From Allobogoriella alba (GTDB lineage Bacteria > Actinomycetota > Actinomycetes > Actinomycetales > Actinomycetaceae), in contig NZ_JBHTCQ010000004.1 in assembly GCF_042665525.1 (NCBI RefSeq), forward strand, positions 299,253 to 363,252: DNA of 64,000 nucleotides, in the 5' to 3' direction. The notes beneath the pieces are model-generated. The model worked only from the letters and a program-made list of their open reading frames with translations. It was not told the origin of the DNA and did not search any database. Both the position numbers and the translations under genes were made by a program. Numbering within the stretch: the stretch's first letter is position 1; each line of letters begins with the position of its first letter. Shown piece after piece: positions 50,266 through 58,008 of the stretch.

Positions 50266-52022
50266 GCGTCGTCCCGGGCGGGAGCCGCGAGGCTCTCGTG
50301 GGCCTGGGAGACGAGCTCGGGCTCGTCGACCTCGAGCAGCCGCGTGGAGCGCTGCCGGTCCAGCGCGGCACCGACCAGGCCGGCGAACAGGGGGTGGGCG
50401 CGGGTGGGCCGGGACTTGAACTCCGGGTGCGCCTGGGTGCCGACGTAGTACGGGTGCAGCTCCCGGTCCAGCTCGACGAACTCCACGAGCGAGGAGTCCG
50501 GCGACCGGCCGGAGATCCGCAGACCCGCCCCGTGGAGGGCGTCCCGGTAGGAGTTGTTCACCTCGTAGCGGTGCCGGTGCCGCTCGGTGACACGGGTCCC
50601 CCCGTACACCTCGGCCACCAGCGAGCCGTCCTCGAGCACGGCCTCGTACCGGCCCAGCCGCATCGTGCCGCCGAGGTCGCCCTCGCCGCCGACGATGGCC
50701 AGCTGCTCCTCCATCGTGGCCACGACCGGGTCCGGGGTGCCGGGGTCGAACTCCGAGGAGCTCGCGCCGGGCAGGTCGAGCAGGTTCTGCGCCGCCTCGA
50801 TGACCATGCACTGCAGCCCGAGGCAGATCCCGAGGGTCGGGATCTGGTGCTCGCGCGCGTGGCGCAGCGCGCCGAGCTTGCCCTCGATGCCGCGGATGCC
50901 GAAGCCGCCCGGCACCAGCACGCCGTCGACGCCGGAGAGCGCCTTGCGCGCTCCCTCGGGGGTGGCGCAGTCGTCGGAGACGACCCAGCGGATGGAGACC
51001 TTGGCCCGGTGGTGGAAGCCGCCGGCGCGCAGTGCCTCGGTGACGGACAGGTAGGCGTCCGGGAGGTCCACGTACTTGCCGACGAGGGCGATCTCGACCT
51101 CGTCCTTCGGGTGCCGCACGCGGTCCAGCAGCCGGTCCCACACCGTCCAGTCCACGTCCCGGAAGCTCATCCGCAACCGCTGGACCACGTAGGCGTCCAG
51201 GCCCTCACGGTGCAGGACGGCGGGGATCTCGTAGATGCTCGGGGCGTCCGCGGCGGTGACGACGGCCTCGCGGTCGACGTCGCACATGGCGGCGATCTTC
51301 GCCTTGACCCCCTCGGGGAGCTCCCGGTCGGAGCGGCAGACCACCGCGTCCGGCTGGATGCCGATCGAGCGCAGCGCGGCCACGGAGTGCTGGGTCGGCT
51401 TCGTCTTCAGCTCGCCGCTGGCCGCGAGGTAGGGCACCAGGGAGACGTGGAGGAAGAAGACGTTGTCCCGCCCGATGTCCTGGCGGACCTGGCGAGCCGC
51501 CTCGAGGAACGGCTGGGACTCGATGTCGCCGACGGTGCCGCCGATCTCGGTGATGATGACGTCCGGCGGCTCCTCGCCGTCGCGCGGCTCCGCCTGGGCG
51601 CGCATCCGCGCCTTGATCTCGTCGGTGATGTGCGGGATGACCTGCACCGTGTCACCGAGGTACTCCCCGCGCCGCTCCTTCGCGATGACGGTCGAGTAGA
51701 CCTGGCCGGTGGTGGCGTTCGCCTTGCCGGAGAGCTCCACGTCGAGGAAGCGCTCGTAGTGCCCGATGTCGAGGTCGGTCTCCGCGCCGTCCTCGGTGAC
51801 GAAGACCTCACCGTGCTGGAACGGGTTCATCGTGCCCGGGTCGACGTTGATGTACGGGTCGAGCTTCTGCATCACCACCCGCAGACCGCGGGCCCGGAGG
51901 AGATGGCCGAGGCTCGAGGCCGTCAGTCCCTTGCCGAGCGAGGAGGCGACGCCGCCGGTCACGAAGATCTGCCGGGGGGTGCTGGCCTGGTTCCCGGGGA
52001 GCCGGGTCGAAGTGTTGACCAC
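50262..52022 (-). CDS. pyrG: CTP synthase
   Basis: 586 aa. The N-terminal synthetase domain has IFVTGGVASSLGKGLTASSL as P-loop, HGEVFVTEDGAETDLDIGHY and the UTP-site IGGTVGDIESQPFLEAARQ. The C-terminal class I glutamine amidotransferase has the oxyanion loop VPGGFGIRG, catalytic Cys in LGICLGLQCMVIE, and His/Glu in AHPEFKSRP. It converts UTP plus glutamine to CTP. The GTG start is supported by a TAGCCT -10 box 8 bases upstream. Confidence 0.97.
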   Translation of the reverse strand: MVNTSTRLPGNQASTPRQIFVTGGVASSLGKGLTASSLGHLLRARGLRVVMQKLDPYINVDPGTMNPFQHGEVFVTEDGAETDLDIGHYERFLDVELSGKANATTGQVYSTVIAKERRGEYLGDTVQVIPHITDEIKARMRAQAEPRDGEEPPDVIITEIGGTVGDIESQPFLEAARQVRQDIGRDNVFFLHVSLVPYLAASGELKTKPTQHSVAALRSIGIQPDAVVCRSDRELPEGVKAKIAAMCDVDREAVVTAADAPSIYEIPAVLHREGLDAYVVQRLRMSFRDVDWTVWDRLLDRVRHPKDEVEIALVGKYVDLPDAYLSVTEALRAGGFHHRAKVSIRWVVSDDCATPEGARKALSGVDGVLVPGGFGIRGIEGKLGALRHAREHQIPTLGICLGLQCMVIEAAQNLLDLPGASSSEFDPGTPDPVVATMEEQLAIVGGEGDLGGTMRLGRYEAVLEDGSLVAEVYGGTRVTERHRHRYEVNNSYRDALHGAGLRISGRSPDSSLVEFVELDRELHPYYVGTQAHPEFKSRPTRAHPLFAGLVGAALDRQRSTRLLEVDEPELVSQAHESLAAPARDDA

Positions 52023-52030
52023 GGACTTCG

Positions 52031-52036
52031 AGGCTA
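52031..52036 (-). promoter_or_regulatory. -10 box (TAGCCT) of pyrG, leaderless start
   Basis: TAGCCT on the minus strand ends 8 bases before the pyrG GTG, marking a separate transcription start inside the long minus-strand block. Confidence 0.45.
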
Positions 52037-52071
52037 GCACCAGGAACGGACGTCGCGGGGACCCCGCGGCA

Positions 52072-53202
52072 CTACGTGCGATAGATCTCCTCGAGCTGCG
52101 CGCGGACCTCGGCCGGGGTGGGCAGCAATTCGGCGCGGCGGCGCGCCGCCTCCCGCAGGGCGTCCTGACGGTCGGGGTCGGCGAGGACACCTCGCACGGC
52201 CTCGGCGAGTGCCGGTGCGTCGTCGCCCGGCACGAGCACGGCGGCATCATCGAGGACCTCGCGGGTGCCCCCGACGTCGGTGGCGACGATCGCGGCGCCG
52301 GCCGCGAGGGCCTCCTGCAGCCACAGGGGCTGCCCCTCCCACGTCGCGGTCGAGACGACGACGTCCGCGGCGGCGAGGAGGTCCGGCACGTCGTCGCGGT
52401 GGCCGGTGAGCATGACGGGCAGGTTCTCGACGCCGGCCCGCCCCGCGAGCTGCGACCGCAGCGGGCCGTCCCCCACCACGGCCCAGCGCCACCCTTGCGA
52501 GCCACTCGCGTGCCGCCCCTGGCGGCCCGCCGCGCGCGGGCCGGCGAGGATGGCAGCCGCGGCGAGGAGGAGGTCCAGGCCCTTCTGCGGGGCCAGCCGC
52601 GCGACGGTGAGGACGAGCCGCTCCCCCGCCGCCACCCCCAGGGACTCCCGCACGCGCGCGGGATCGCTGCCGGAGGGCCGGCGCACCGGCGCGGGCACCA
52701 GGGCACGGGCGGTGCGCCGCGCGCCACGCTCGCGCATCCGGTCGACCAGGTCGCCACTGACCCCGAGCACGACGTCGGCGCCGCCGGCGACCACCCGCTC
52801 CAGCCCGGCGGCGATCGTCTCCACGGTCCGGGAGCCCACGGGCAGGTTGTGCAGTGTGACGACGAGCCGGGGACGCCCGGGCAGGGTGCGGACGGCCATC
52901 GCCGCCAGCGCGCCGGCCCGCAGGCCGTGCGCGTGCACGACGTCGGCGCCGGTCGCGAGCCGGCGCAGGTCCGCCACGGCGAGCGCGTCCTGCGGGCGCG
53001 GCCGGTCGGTGATGTCGACGACGGCGGTCCGCAACGCGGCGCCGTCGGCCTGCGCAGTGCTGTTGACGCTGTTGACCTGCGCGACGACGTCTTCCGGCGC
53101 GGCTAGGAGAACGGTGTGGTCCTCGGCCAGCATGGCGCCGATGTCCCGCACGTGGCGCCCGACTCCCCCCGTGCTCGACCCCGCCACCTGCAGCACCCGC
53201 AC
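52072..53202 (-). CDS. GT4 glycosyltransferase (GT-B fold)
   Basis: 376 aa. The N-terminal acceptor domain starts RVLQVAGSSTGGVGRHVRDI and contains VVHAHGLRAGALAAMA and VVTLHNLPVGSR. The donor domain has VLTVARLAPQKGLDLLL and the E-x7-E motif EGQPLWLQE followed by GAAIVATDVGG. No signal or membrane helix. It transfers a sugar from a nucleotide donor, probably to a lipid-linked acceptor given the MurJ-like and MraY-like genes that precede it. GTG start after GGGAGACGG. It should be in one unit with the flippase gene, 91 bp upstream. Confidence 0.87.
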   Translation of the reverse strand: MRVLQVAGSSTGGVGRHVRDIGAMLAEDHTVLLAAPEDVVAQVNSVNSTAQADGAALRTAVVDITDRPRPQDALAVADLRRLATGADVVHAHGLRAGALAAMAVRTLPGRPRLVVTLHNLPVGSRTVETIAAGLERVVAGGADVVLGVSGDLVDRMRERGARRTARALVPAPVRRPSGSDPARVRESLGVAAGERLVLTVARLAPQKGLDLLLAAAAILAGPRAAGRQGRHASGSQGWRWAVVGDGPLRSQLAGRAGVENLPVMLTGHRDDVPDLLAAADVVVSTATWEGQPLWLQEALAAGAAIVATDVGGTREVLDDAAVLVPGDDAPALAEAVRGVLADPDRQDALREAARRRAELLPTPAEVRAQLEEIYRT

Positions 53203-53293
53203 GCCGTCTCCCTTCGTCCCCCTGCCGTCCGTCCGGGACGGCCAGTATGGCAACGCACGTCCCGGCCCGCGTCCCGGTGGCGCCGCTACCGGC

Positions 53294-54889
53294 TCACGCG
53301 CCCCAGCGTCCGATCCGCATCGTGTCGCGGTCCAACGCCGCGATCGTCCCGGCCGGGAGGGCGACGGCCAGCAGGCAGCCGGCCACCGCGGCCACCACCG
53401 CACCGCCCGCGCCGCCGCCCGTCCCGGCCAGCACCGCCTGCACCACGACCCGCCCGAGCCACGCGCCGGCCGCCGCTGCCGGGACGCCGACGGCGAGCGT
53501 GCGCAGCAGACCGCCCAGCGGTCCGGCCTCGCGGCGCAGCGCCCGGAGCAGCAGCGCACCCGCCACCGTCATCCCGAGGCTCGAGGCGCCGGCGAGGGCG
53601 AGCAGCGTGGCGGGCCCGTCGCCGCCGTCCGGCGCCAGCAGGTGCACCCCCGCGACCGAGGCGAGGGAGACCACCAGCCAGCCGGTGGCGGTGCAGACGA
53701 CGGCGGCCCGTCCGCCGTCGACCGCGTACAGGGCACGGGAGACGTGGAAGACGAGCGCGTAGCCGACGAGCCCCGGGGCGAAGGCGGTGATCCCCGCGGT
53801 CATGCCGGGCATGTCGTCCCGCAGCGAGAACACGGCGGTGGCGGCCGGGGCGGCGGCGACGAGCAGCGCGGCCCCGGCCAGCGCGACGGCGAGCACGAGG
53901 CGGCTGGAGCCGGCCGCCATGGCCGCGAAGCCCGCGCGGTCGCCGGCGCCGGCCCGCTCGGACAGCCGTGGGAAGACGGCGGTCGACAGCGGCACGGCGA
54001 GCACGGCGTAGGGCAGGAAGTACACGGCCTGTGCGTAGCCGTAGACGTTGATCGTGCCGGTCTGGCCGAACGCGTTCGCCAGGTACAGCACCACCACGAC
54101 GCTCGCCTGCTGGGCCAGCAGTGCGCCGACGCCGGCGGCCGCCAGCTGCCGTGCGCGCCGTCCCACGCCGTCCGGGAACCGGAGCCTCGGGCGTAGCCGT
54201 ACACCGCTGCGCAGCACCGGGGCGAGCTGGCAGAGCGCCATGGCGGCGACGCCGGCCGTGGTGCCCCAGGCGACGCAGGCCACGGCGGCCGTGGGCAGCG
54301 CCGCCGGGTCGTCCTGGCGGCCGTCGGAGAGTGCGCCGAAGGCGGCGTAGGCGCCGATGACGACGGTCGAGGACAGCAGCGGCGCGACGGCGGGCCAGAA
54401 GAACCGGTGCTGCGCCTGCAGGATCCCGGACAGGACCACCCCCACCCCGTACAGCGGGATCTGGAGCGCGAAGACCCGCAGGAACGTCACGGTGAGGTCG
54501 CCGGTGGCGCCCGGCGCGTCGCGGCCGATGAGGAGGCCGGCGAGCGGGACCGCGAGCAGCTCGACGACGACGGCGAGCGGGACCAGCACGGCGAGGGTCC
54601 AGCCGAGCAGGGCGGAGGCCGTGCGGTCCACGTCCTCTCGCAGGTGCTTCGCGAGCGGGACGGCCAGCAGCGGGACGACGGCACCGGCCAGGGCGCCGCC
54701 CGCGGCGACCTCGAACAGCACGTTCGGGATGCGGTTCGCCGTCTCGTACGCCTGCGCGGCCTCGGAGGAGCCGAGGGTCCAGGACTGCACCAGCCAGCGC
54801 ACGAAGCCGACGGCCCGCGAGGCGAGGGTCACGACCGTGATGAGGCCGGCCGCACCGAGGATCCCGCCGGCCACTCTCCGGGTGGTCAT
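53294..54889 (-). CDS. MurJ/MviN-like lipid flippase homologue
   Basis: 531 aa with 13-14 membrane helices of the MOP flippase superfamily. The N terminus (SRAVGFVRWLVQSWTLG, then AYETANRIPNVLFEVAAGGA) aligns by eye with MurJ, as does FLPYAVLAVPLSTAVFPRLS in the middle. The positions matching E. coli Asp39 and Arg52 appear to be Gln and Glu. A standard MurJ carries a strong charge set there, so this copy may move a lipid-linked sugar other than lipid II. ATG chosen because GAGG is 4 bases upstream; a GTG one codon earlier is possible. Ends 91 bp before the GT4 gene. Confidence 0.85.
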   Translation of the reverse strand: MTTRRVAGGILGAAGLITVVTLASRAVGFVRWLVQSWTLGSSEAAQAYETANRIPNVLFEVAAGGALAGAVVPLLAVPLAKHLREDVDRTASALLGWTLAVLVPLAVVVELLAVPLAGLLIGRDAPGATGDLTVTFLRVFALQIPLYGVGVVLSGILQAQHRFFWPAVAPLLSSTVVIGAYAAFGALSDGRQDDPAALPTAAVACVAWGTTAGVAAMALCQLAPVLRSGVRLRPRLRFPDGVGRRARQLAAAGVGALLAQQASVVVVLYLANAFGQTGTINVYGYAQAVYFLPYAVLAVPLSTAVFPRLSERAGAGDRAGFAAMAAGSSRLVLAVALAGAALLVAAAPAATAVFSLRDDMPGMTAGITAFAPGLVGYALVFHVSRALYAVDGGRAAVVCTATGWLVVSLASVAGVHLLAPDGGDGPATLLALAGASSLGMTVAGALLLRALRREAGPLGGLLRTLAVGVPAAAAGAWLGRVVVQAVLAGTGGGAGGAVVAAVAGCLLAVALPAGTIAALDRDTMRIGRWGA

Positions 54890-54895
54890 CACGCC

Positions 54896-55774
54896 TCAGA
54901 CCCGTCGGCCGAGCTCGTCCAGGCGCCGCAGCACGTCGGCGGCGGAGATAACCGCGGAGAAGCTCACCCGCTCGGACGCGAGCGTGAGCCCGACGGCGGT
55001 GGCCAGCGCGACGGCGCGCACCACCCTGCTGGGGTGGGCGGCCAGGGCGGTGCCCACCAGCGCCCCGAGGGCGTTGGCCCCCGTGTCACCGAGCATGGTG
55101 GTCTCGCGCAGGTCGTCCGGGAGGCCGGCCGCCGCGACCCCGCAGGCGCCCGCCGCCAGGGCGCCGTGCGGCGTGCCCGGCGCGGACAGGGCCAGCGGTC
55201 CGGCGACGAGGCCGGCGACCTTGAGGGTGCGCCCGGGGCGCAGGTCGAAGAGGTTGTGCAGGTTCGCGGTCGAGGCGACGAGGGCGGCGCCGGTGAGCAC
55301 GTCGGCGGTGCGGGTTCCGGCGGTCGCGCCGGGCCGGGCCGGGACGGCGAGCGCCGCGGCCGCCACGGAGGCCGCGCCGATGCCGGCGATCTTCAGCACG
55401 CCGGTGGTCACCTCCCCGCGGGCCAGCGCACCGAGGTGCCCCCGGATGCCCTTCGCGCGGTGCGGCTGGTCCTCACCCAGGTCGTCGACCGCCCCCATGG
55501 CGCCGGCCGCCGCGGCGGCCACACCTCCGGCGAGCGCGTTCCGGGGGTTGACCCGGCCGGCGAGCGCGGTGGCGAGGGCCGCCGTCGTCGCGCCGGCCGC
55601 CACGGCGGGACCGCCGAGCAGGCTGACCCGCCGCCCGGCGAAGTTCGTCCGTTCCCAGTGCCCGCGCCCGCCGGGCGGCCGGACCTCCAGGCCGGCGGCG
55701 GCGACCAGGGTCGCCGCACCGCCGACCACGGCGGGCAGCCACGCGCCCGCGACGCGGTCGAGCGGCCGGGTCAT
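54896..55774 (-). CDS. MraY/WecA-like phosphoglycosyl transferase homologue
   Basis: 292 aa with about eight to nine helices. The key MraY/WecA motifs are present in altered form: AVDDLGED (Asp97-Asp98), NLHNLFDLRPGRTLK (Asp177, in place of N-x2-N-x2-DGLDGL) and LGDTGANALG (229-238, in place of GDTGS-x-x-LG). The HHH motif of MraY near the C terminus is missing and the protein is about 50-70 residues shorter than MraY. This suggests a polyprenyl-phosphate sugar transferase of a distinct clade. Its ATG overlaps the upstream steB stop (ATGA). The MurJ-like gene starts 6 bp downstream. Confidence 0.72.
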   Translation of the reverse strand: MTRPLDRVAGAWLPAVVGGAATLVAAAGLEVRPPGGRGHWERTNFAGRRVSLLGGPAVAAGATTAALATALAGRVNPRNALAGGVAAAAAGAMGAVDDLGEDQPHRAKGIRGHLGALARGEVTTGVLKIAGIGAASVAAAALAVPARPGATAGTRTADVLTGAALVASTANLHNLFDLRPGRTLKVAGLVAGPLALSAPGTPHGALAAGACGVAAAGLPDDLRETTMLGDTGANALGALVGTALAAHPSRVVRAVALATAVGLTLASERVSFSAVISAADVLRRLDELGRRV

Positions 55775-56784
55775 CCGTCCGTCGGCCCCTCGTCCTGACC
55801 GGCGCCGTCGGCCGGCAGGTCGACGCGGGGCGGCACGGGCTCCTGGGCCCCCTCCTGGAATCCGTAGGCGTCGGTGGTGCCCGAGATGGCGGCAGCCAGG
55901 GCCAGCGGTGTGGACAGCGACGCCGTGACCTCCCCGACGCTGTCGACGCTCGTGACCACGTCGGAGGCGTTCTCGTCGCCCCGGACAGCCGTGACCAGGT
56001 CTCGTTCGGAGGCCGCCGAGCCCACGGTGACCGAACCGTCCCCGGTCCCCGCGAGACCCGCGGCCAGCTCGACGTAGGCGGCCCGTCGCTCGTCGGCGAC
56101 CTCCTGCCCGCCCTGGTCGGTCTGCTCCTCCTCCGTCGTCTCCGGCACCGCCGGCGGGCCGACGAGCACGGTCGCGTCGGCGGGCCCGGACACGTCGGCC
56201 GTGACGGTCAGGAGCGGCGCGTCGTCGGAGGTGAGCAGGTCCATCAGGGTCTGCGCGGGGTCGCTGGGGCGGTCGCCGTCGCTCCCGGTGAGGGCCTCGC
56301 CGAGGGCGAGCCCGAGGATCCGCTGGGTGTCGGCCTCGGCCGGCGGCGCGGGGTCGAGGTAGCCGGCCAGCTGCCCGGCGAAGGTCTGCCGGAAGGACCG
56401 GGTGGCCGGGTCGGTCCAGGCCTCGGTGACCGCGACCTCGCCGACGATCTGGGCGCCGGCCCGCGAGAGGGACTCCCGCACGCCCTCGACGTCGGCCTCG
56501 GCCGTCTCCGGCAGCGTCACGACAGCCACCGAGCGGTCGGTGAGCGAACCGGCGAGCAGGGCGCCGGCGGACTGCTGCAGGTACGTGGTGCGCTCGCTCA
56601 CGTCGGCCTCGGCGGCCGCCAGCTGGGTGCGCAGCTCGTCGCGGTCCGCCCGCAGGTCCTCGACCTGACCGGTGAGGGTCTCACCGATGGTGTCGCGCAG
56701 CGGTCCGGCGCCCAGCACGATGCCGACCGCGAGCGCCAGGAACACCGCGATGAGTGAGACGAGGTGATAGCGGAAATCGATCAT
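55771..56784 (-). CDS. steB: SteB/MctB-family envelope protein
   Basis: 337 aa. One N-terminal membrane helix (about 6-28, FRYHLVSLIAVFLALAVGIV) anchors a coiled coil (about 36-75, rich in Glu, Asp and Arg) and a folded extracytoplasmic domain; the C-terminal tail is Asp/Gly/Pro rich. The family was first named MctB, a copper channel in M. tuberculosis, while in Corynebacterium it is SteB, which works with SteA at the division site. No Cys or Met clusters for copper stand out. Directly follows steA on the same strand. Confidence 0.85.
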   Translation of the reverse strand: MIDFRYHLVSLIAVFLALAVGIVLGAGPLRDTIGETLTGQVEDLRADRDELRTQLAAAEADVSERTTYLQQSAGALLAGSLTDRSVAVVTLPETAEADVEGVRESLSRAGAQIVGEVAVTEAWTDPATRSFRQTFAGQLAGYLDPAPPAEADTQRILGLALGEALTGSDGDRPSDPAQTLMDLLTSDDAPLLTVTADVSGPADATVLVGPPAVPETTEEEQTDQGGQEVADERRAAYVELAAGLAGTGDGSVTVGSAASERDLVTAVRGDENASDVVTSVDSVGEVTASLSTPLALAAAISGTTDAYGFQEGAQEPVPPRVDLPADGAGQDEGPTDG

Positions 56785-56798
56785 GCTGCTCTTTCTGG

Positions 56799-58004
56799 TC
56801 AGGTCGTCGGGGCCGACGGGTCGAGACCCACCAGAACCCGGAAGAAGTTGACGAGGTCGTCCCACCAGGCGCCGGAGAGCCCGAAGATCGTCTGTCCGAC
56901 GTTCGTGGAGGCGAGCGCGACGAAGAGGGCGAGCAGGCCGGCGAGCGCCAGCAGCGCGAGCTGCCAGGTCGAGATGCGGGTCCGGTAGAGCTGGGAGACG
57001 CCCTTGGCGTCGACGAGCTTGCTGCCGACGCGCAGCCGCGTCAGGAACGTCGAGGCCATGCCGGCGCGCCCCTTGTCGAGGAACTCGACGAGCGTGTTGT
57101 GCGTGCCGACGGCGACGATGAGCTCGGCCCCGCAGTCGTCCGCGATGAGCATCGCGACGTCCTCCGAGGTCCCCGTGGCCGGGAAGACGACGTGGTCCAC
57201 GCCCAGCTCCTCCACGCGTCGTCGCCCCGGTGCGCGGCCGTCCCGGTAGGCGTGCACGACGATCTCCGCGCCCGAGCGCAGGGCGTGGTCGGAGACGGAG
57301 TCCATGTCACCGACGATCATGTCCGGCGAGTAGCCGGCCTCGATGATGGCGTCGGCACCGCCGTCGACGCCGACGAGCAAGGGCCGGTAGTCACGGATGT
57401 AGGACCCGAGGATCGCGAGGTCCTCCTTGTAGTGGTACCCGCGGACGACGACGAGGACGTGGCGCCCCTCGAAGGCGGTCCGCAGGTCCGGCGCCCCGAT
57501 GCCGTCCAGCAGGACCTCCTTCTCCCGCTGGACGTAGTCCATCGTGTTCGCCGCGAAGGCCTCGAGCTGCGTGGACAACCCGTCGCGGGCCCCCGCCATG
57601 GCGGCCGCCACGGTCTCGCGGTCCTGCGGGGCGCCCTCGGCGAGCAGCTCGCCGGCCGCGGACCGTACCTGCGGCCCGTCGACCACCAGGCGCTGGCCGT
57701 CCTTGACGGCCATGACGGACGCACCGAGGTCGTCGACGAGCGGGATGCCCGCCTCGACGAGGATCTCGGGGCCGAGGTTGGGGTACCGGCCGGAGGAGGA
57801 ACGGGCGGCGTTGAGGACCGCGGCGGGCCGGCACGCGACGAGTGCCTCCGCGCTCACGCGGTCGATGTCCTCATGGTCGATGACGGCGACGTCACCCGGC
57901 CGGAGCCGTTTCGTGAGGTTCTTGGTGCGGGAGTCGACCCGTGCAGGGCCGCTCAGGTCCGCACTGTCGACGACGCCCTGGCGCCGTCGGAAGAGAGCGT
58001 TCAC
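56799..58004 (-). CDS. steA: SteA-type putative cytokinetic ring protein
   Basis: 401 aa. The middle (about 205-300) resembles a thiamine pyrophosphokinase fold (VGVDGGADAIIEAGYSPDMI, GDMDSV). The N-terminal 40 residues hold VDSRTKNLTKRLRPGDVAVI. One membrane helix lies at about 347-366, followed by a short amphipathic tail with WWDDLVNFFRV. SteA of Corynebacterium localises to the septum with SteB. The 14-bp gap to steB and shared strand point to a protein pair. recN, the next gene upstream, ends 4 bp away. Confidence 0.88.
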   Translation of the reverse strand: MNALFRRRQGVVDSADLSGPARVDSRTKNLTKRLRPGDVAVIDHEDIDRVSAEALVACRPAAVLNAARSSSGRYPNLGPEILVEAGIPLVDDLGASVMAVKDGQRLVVDGPQVRSAAGELLAEGAPQDRETVAAAMAGARDGLSTQLEAFAANTMDYVQREKEVLLDGIGAPDLRTAFEGRHVLVVVRGYHYKEDLAILGSYIRDYRPLLVGVDGGADAIIEAGYSPDMIVGDMDSVSDHALRSGAEIVVHAYRDGRAPGRRRVEELGVDHVVFPATGTSEDVAMLIADDCGAELIVAVGTHNTLVEFLDKGRAGMASTFLTRLRVGSKLVDAKGVSQLYRTRISTWQLALLALAGLLALFVALASTNVGQTIFGLSGAWWDDLVNFFRVLVGLDPSAPTT

Positions 58005-58008
58005 CGGG

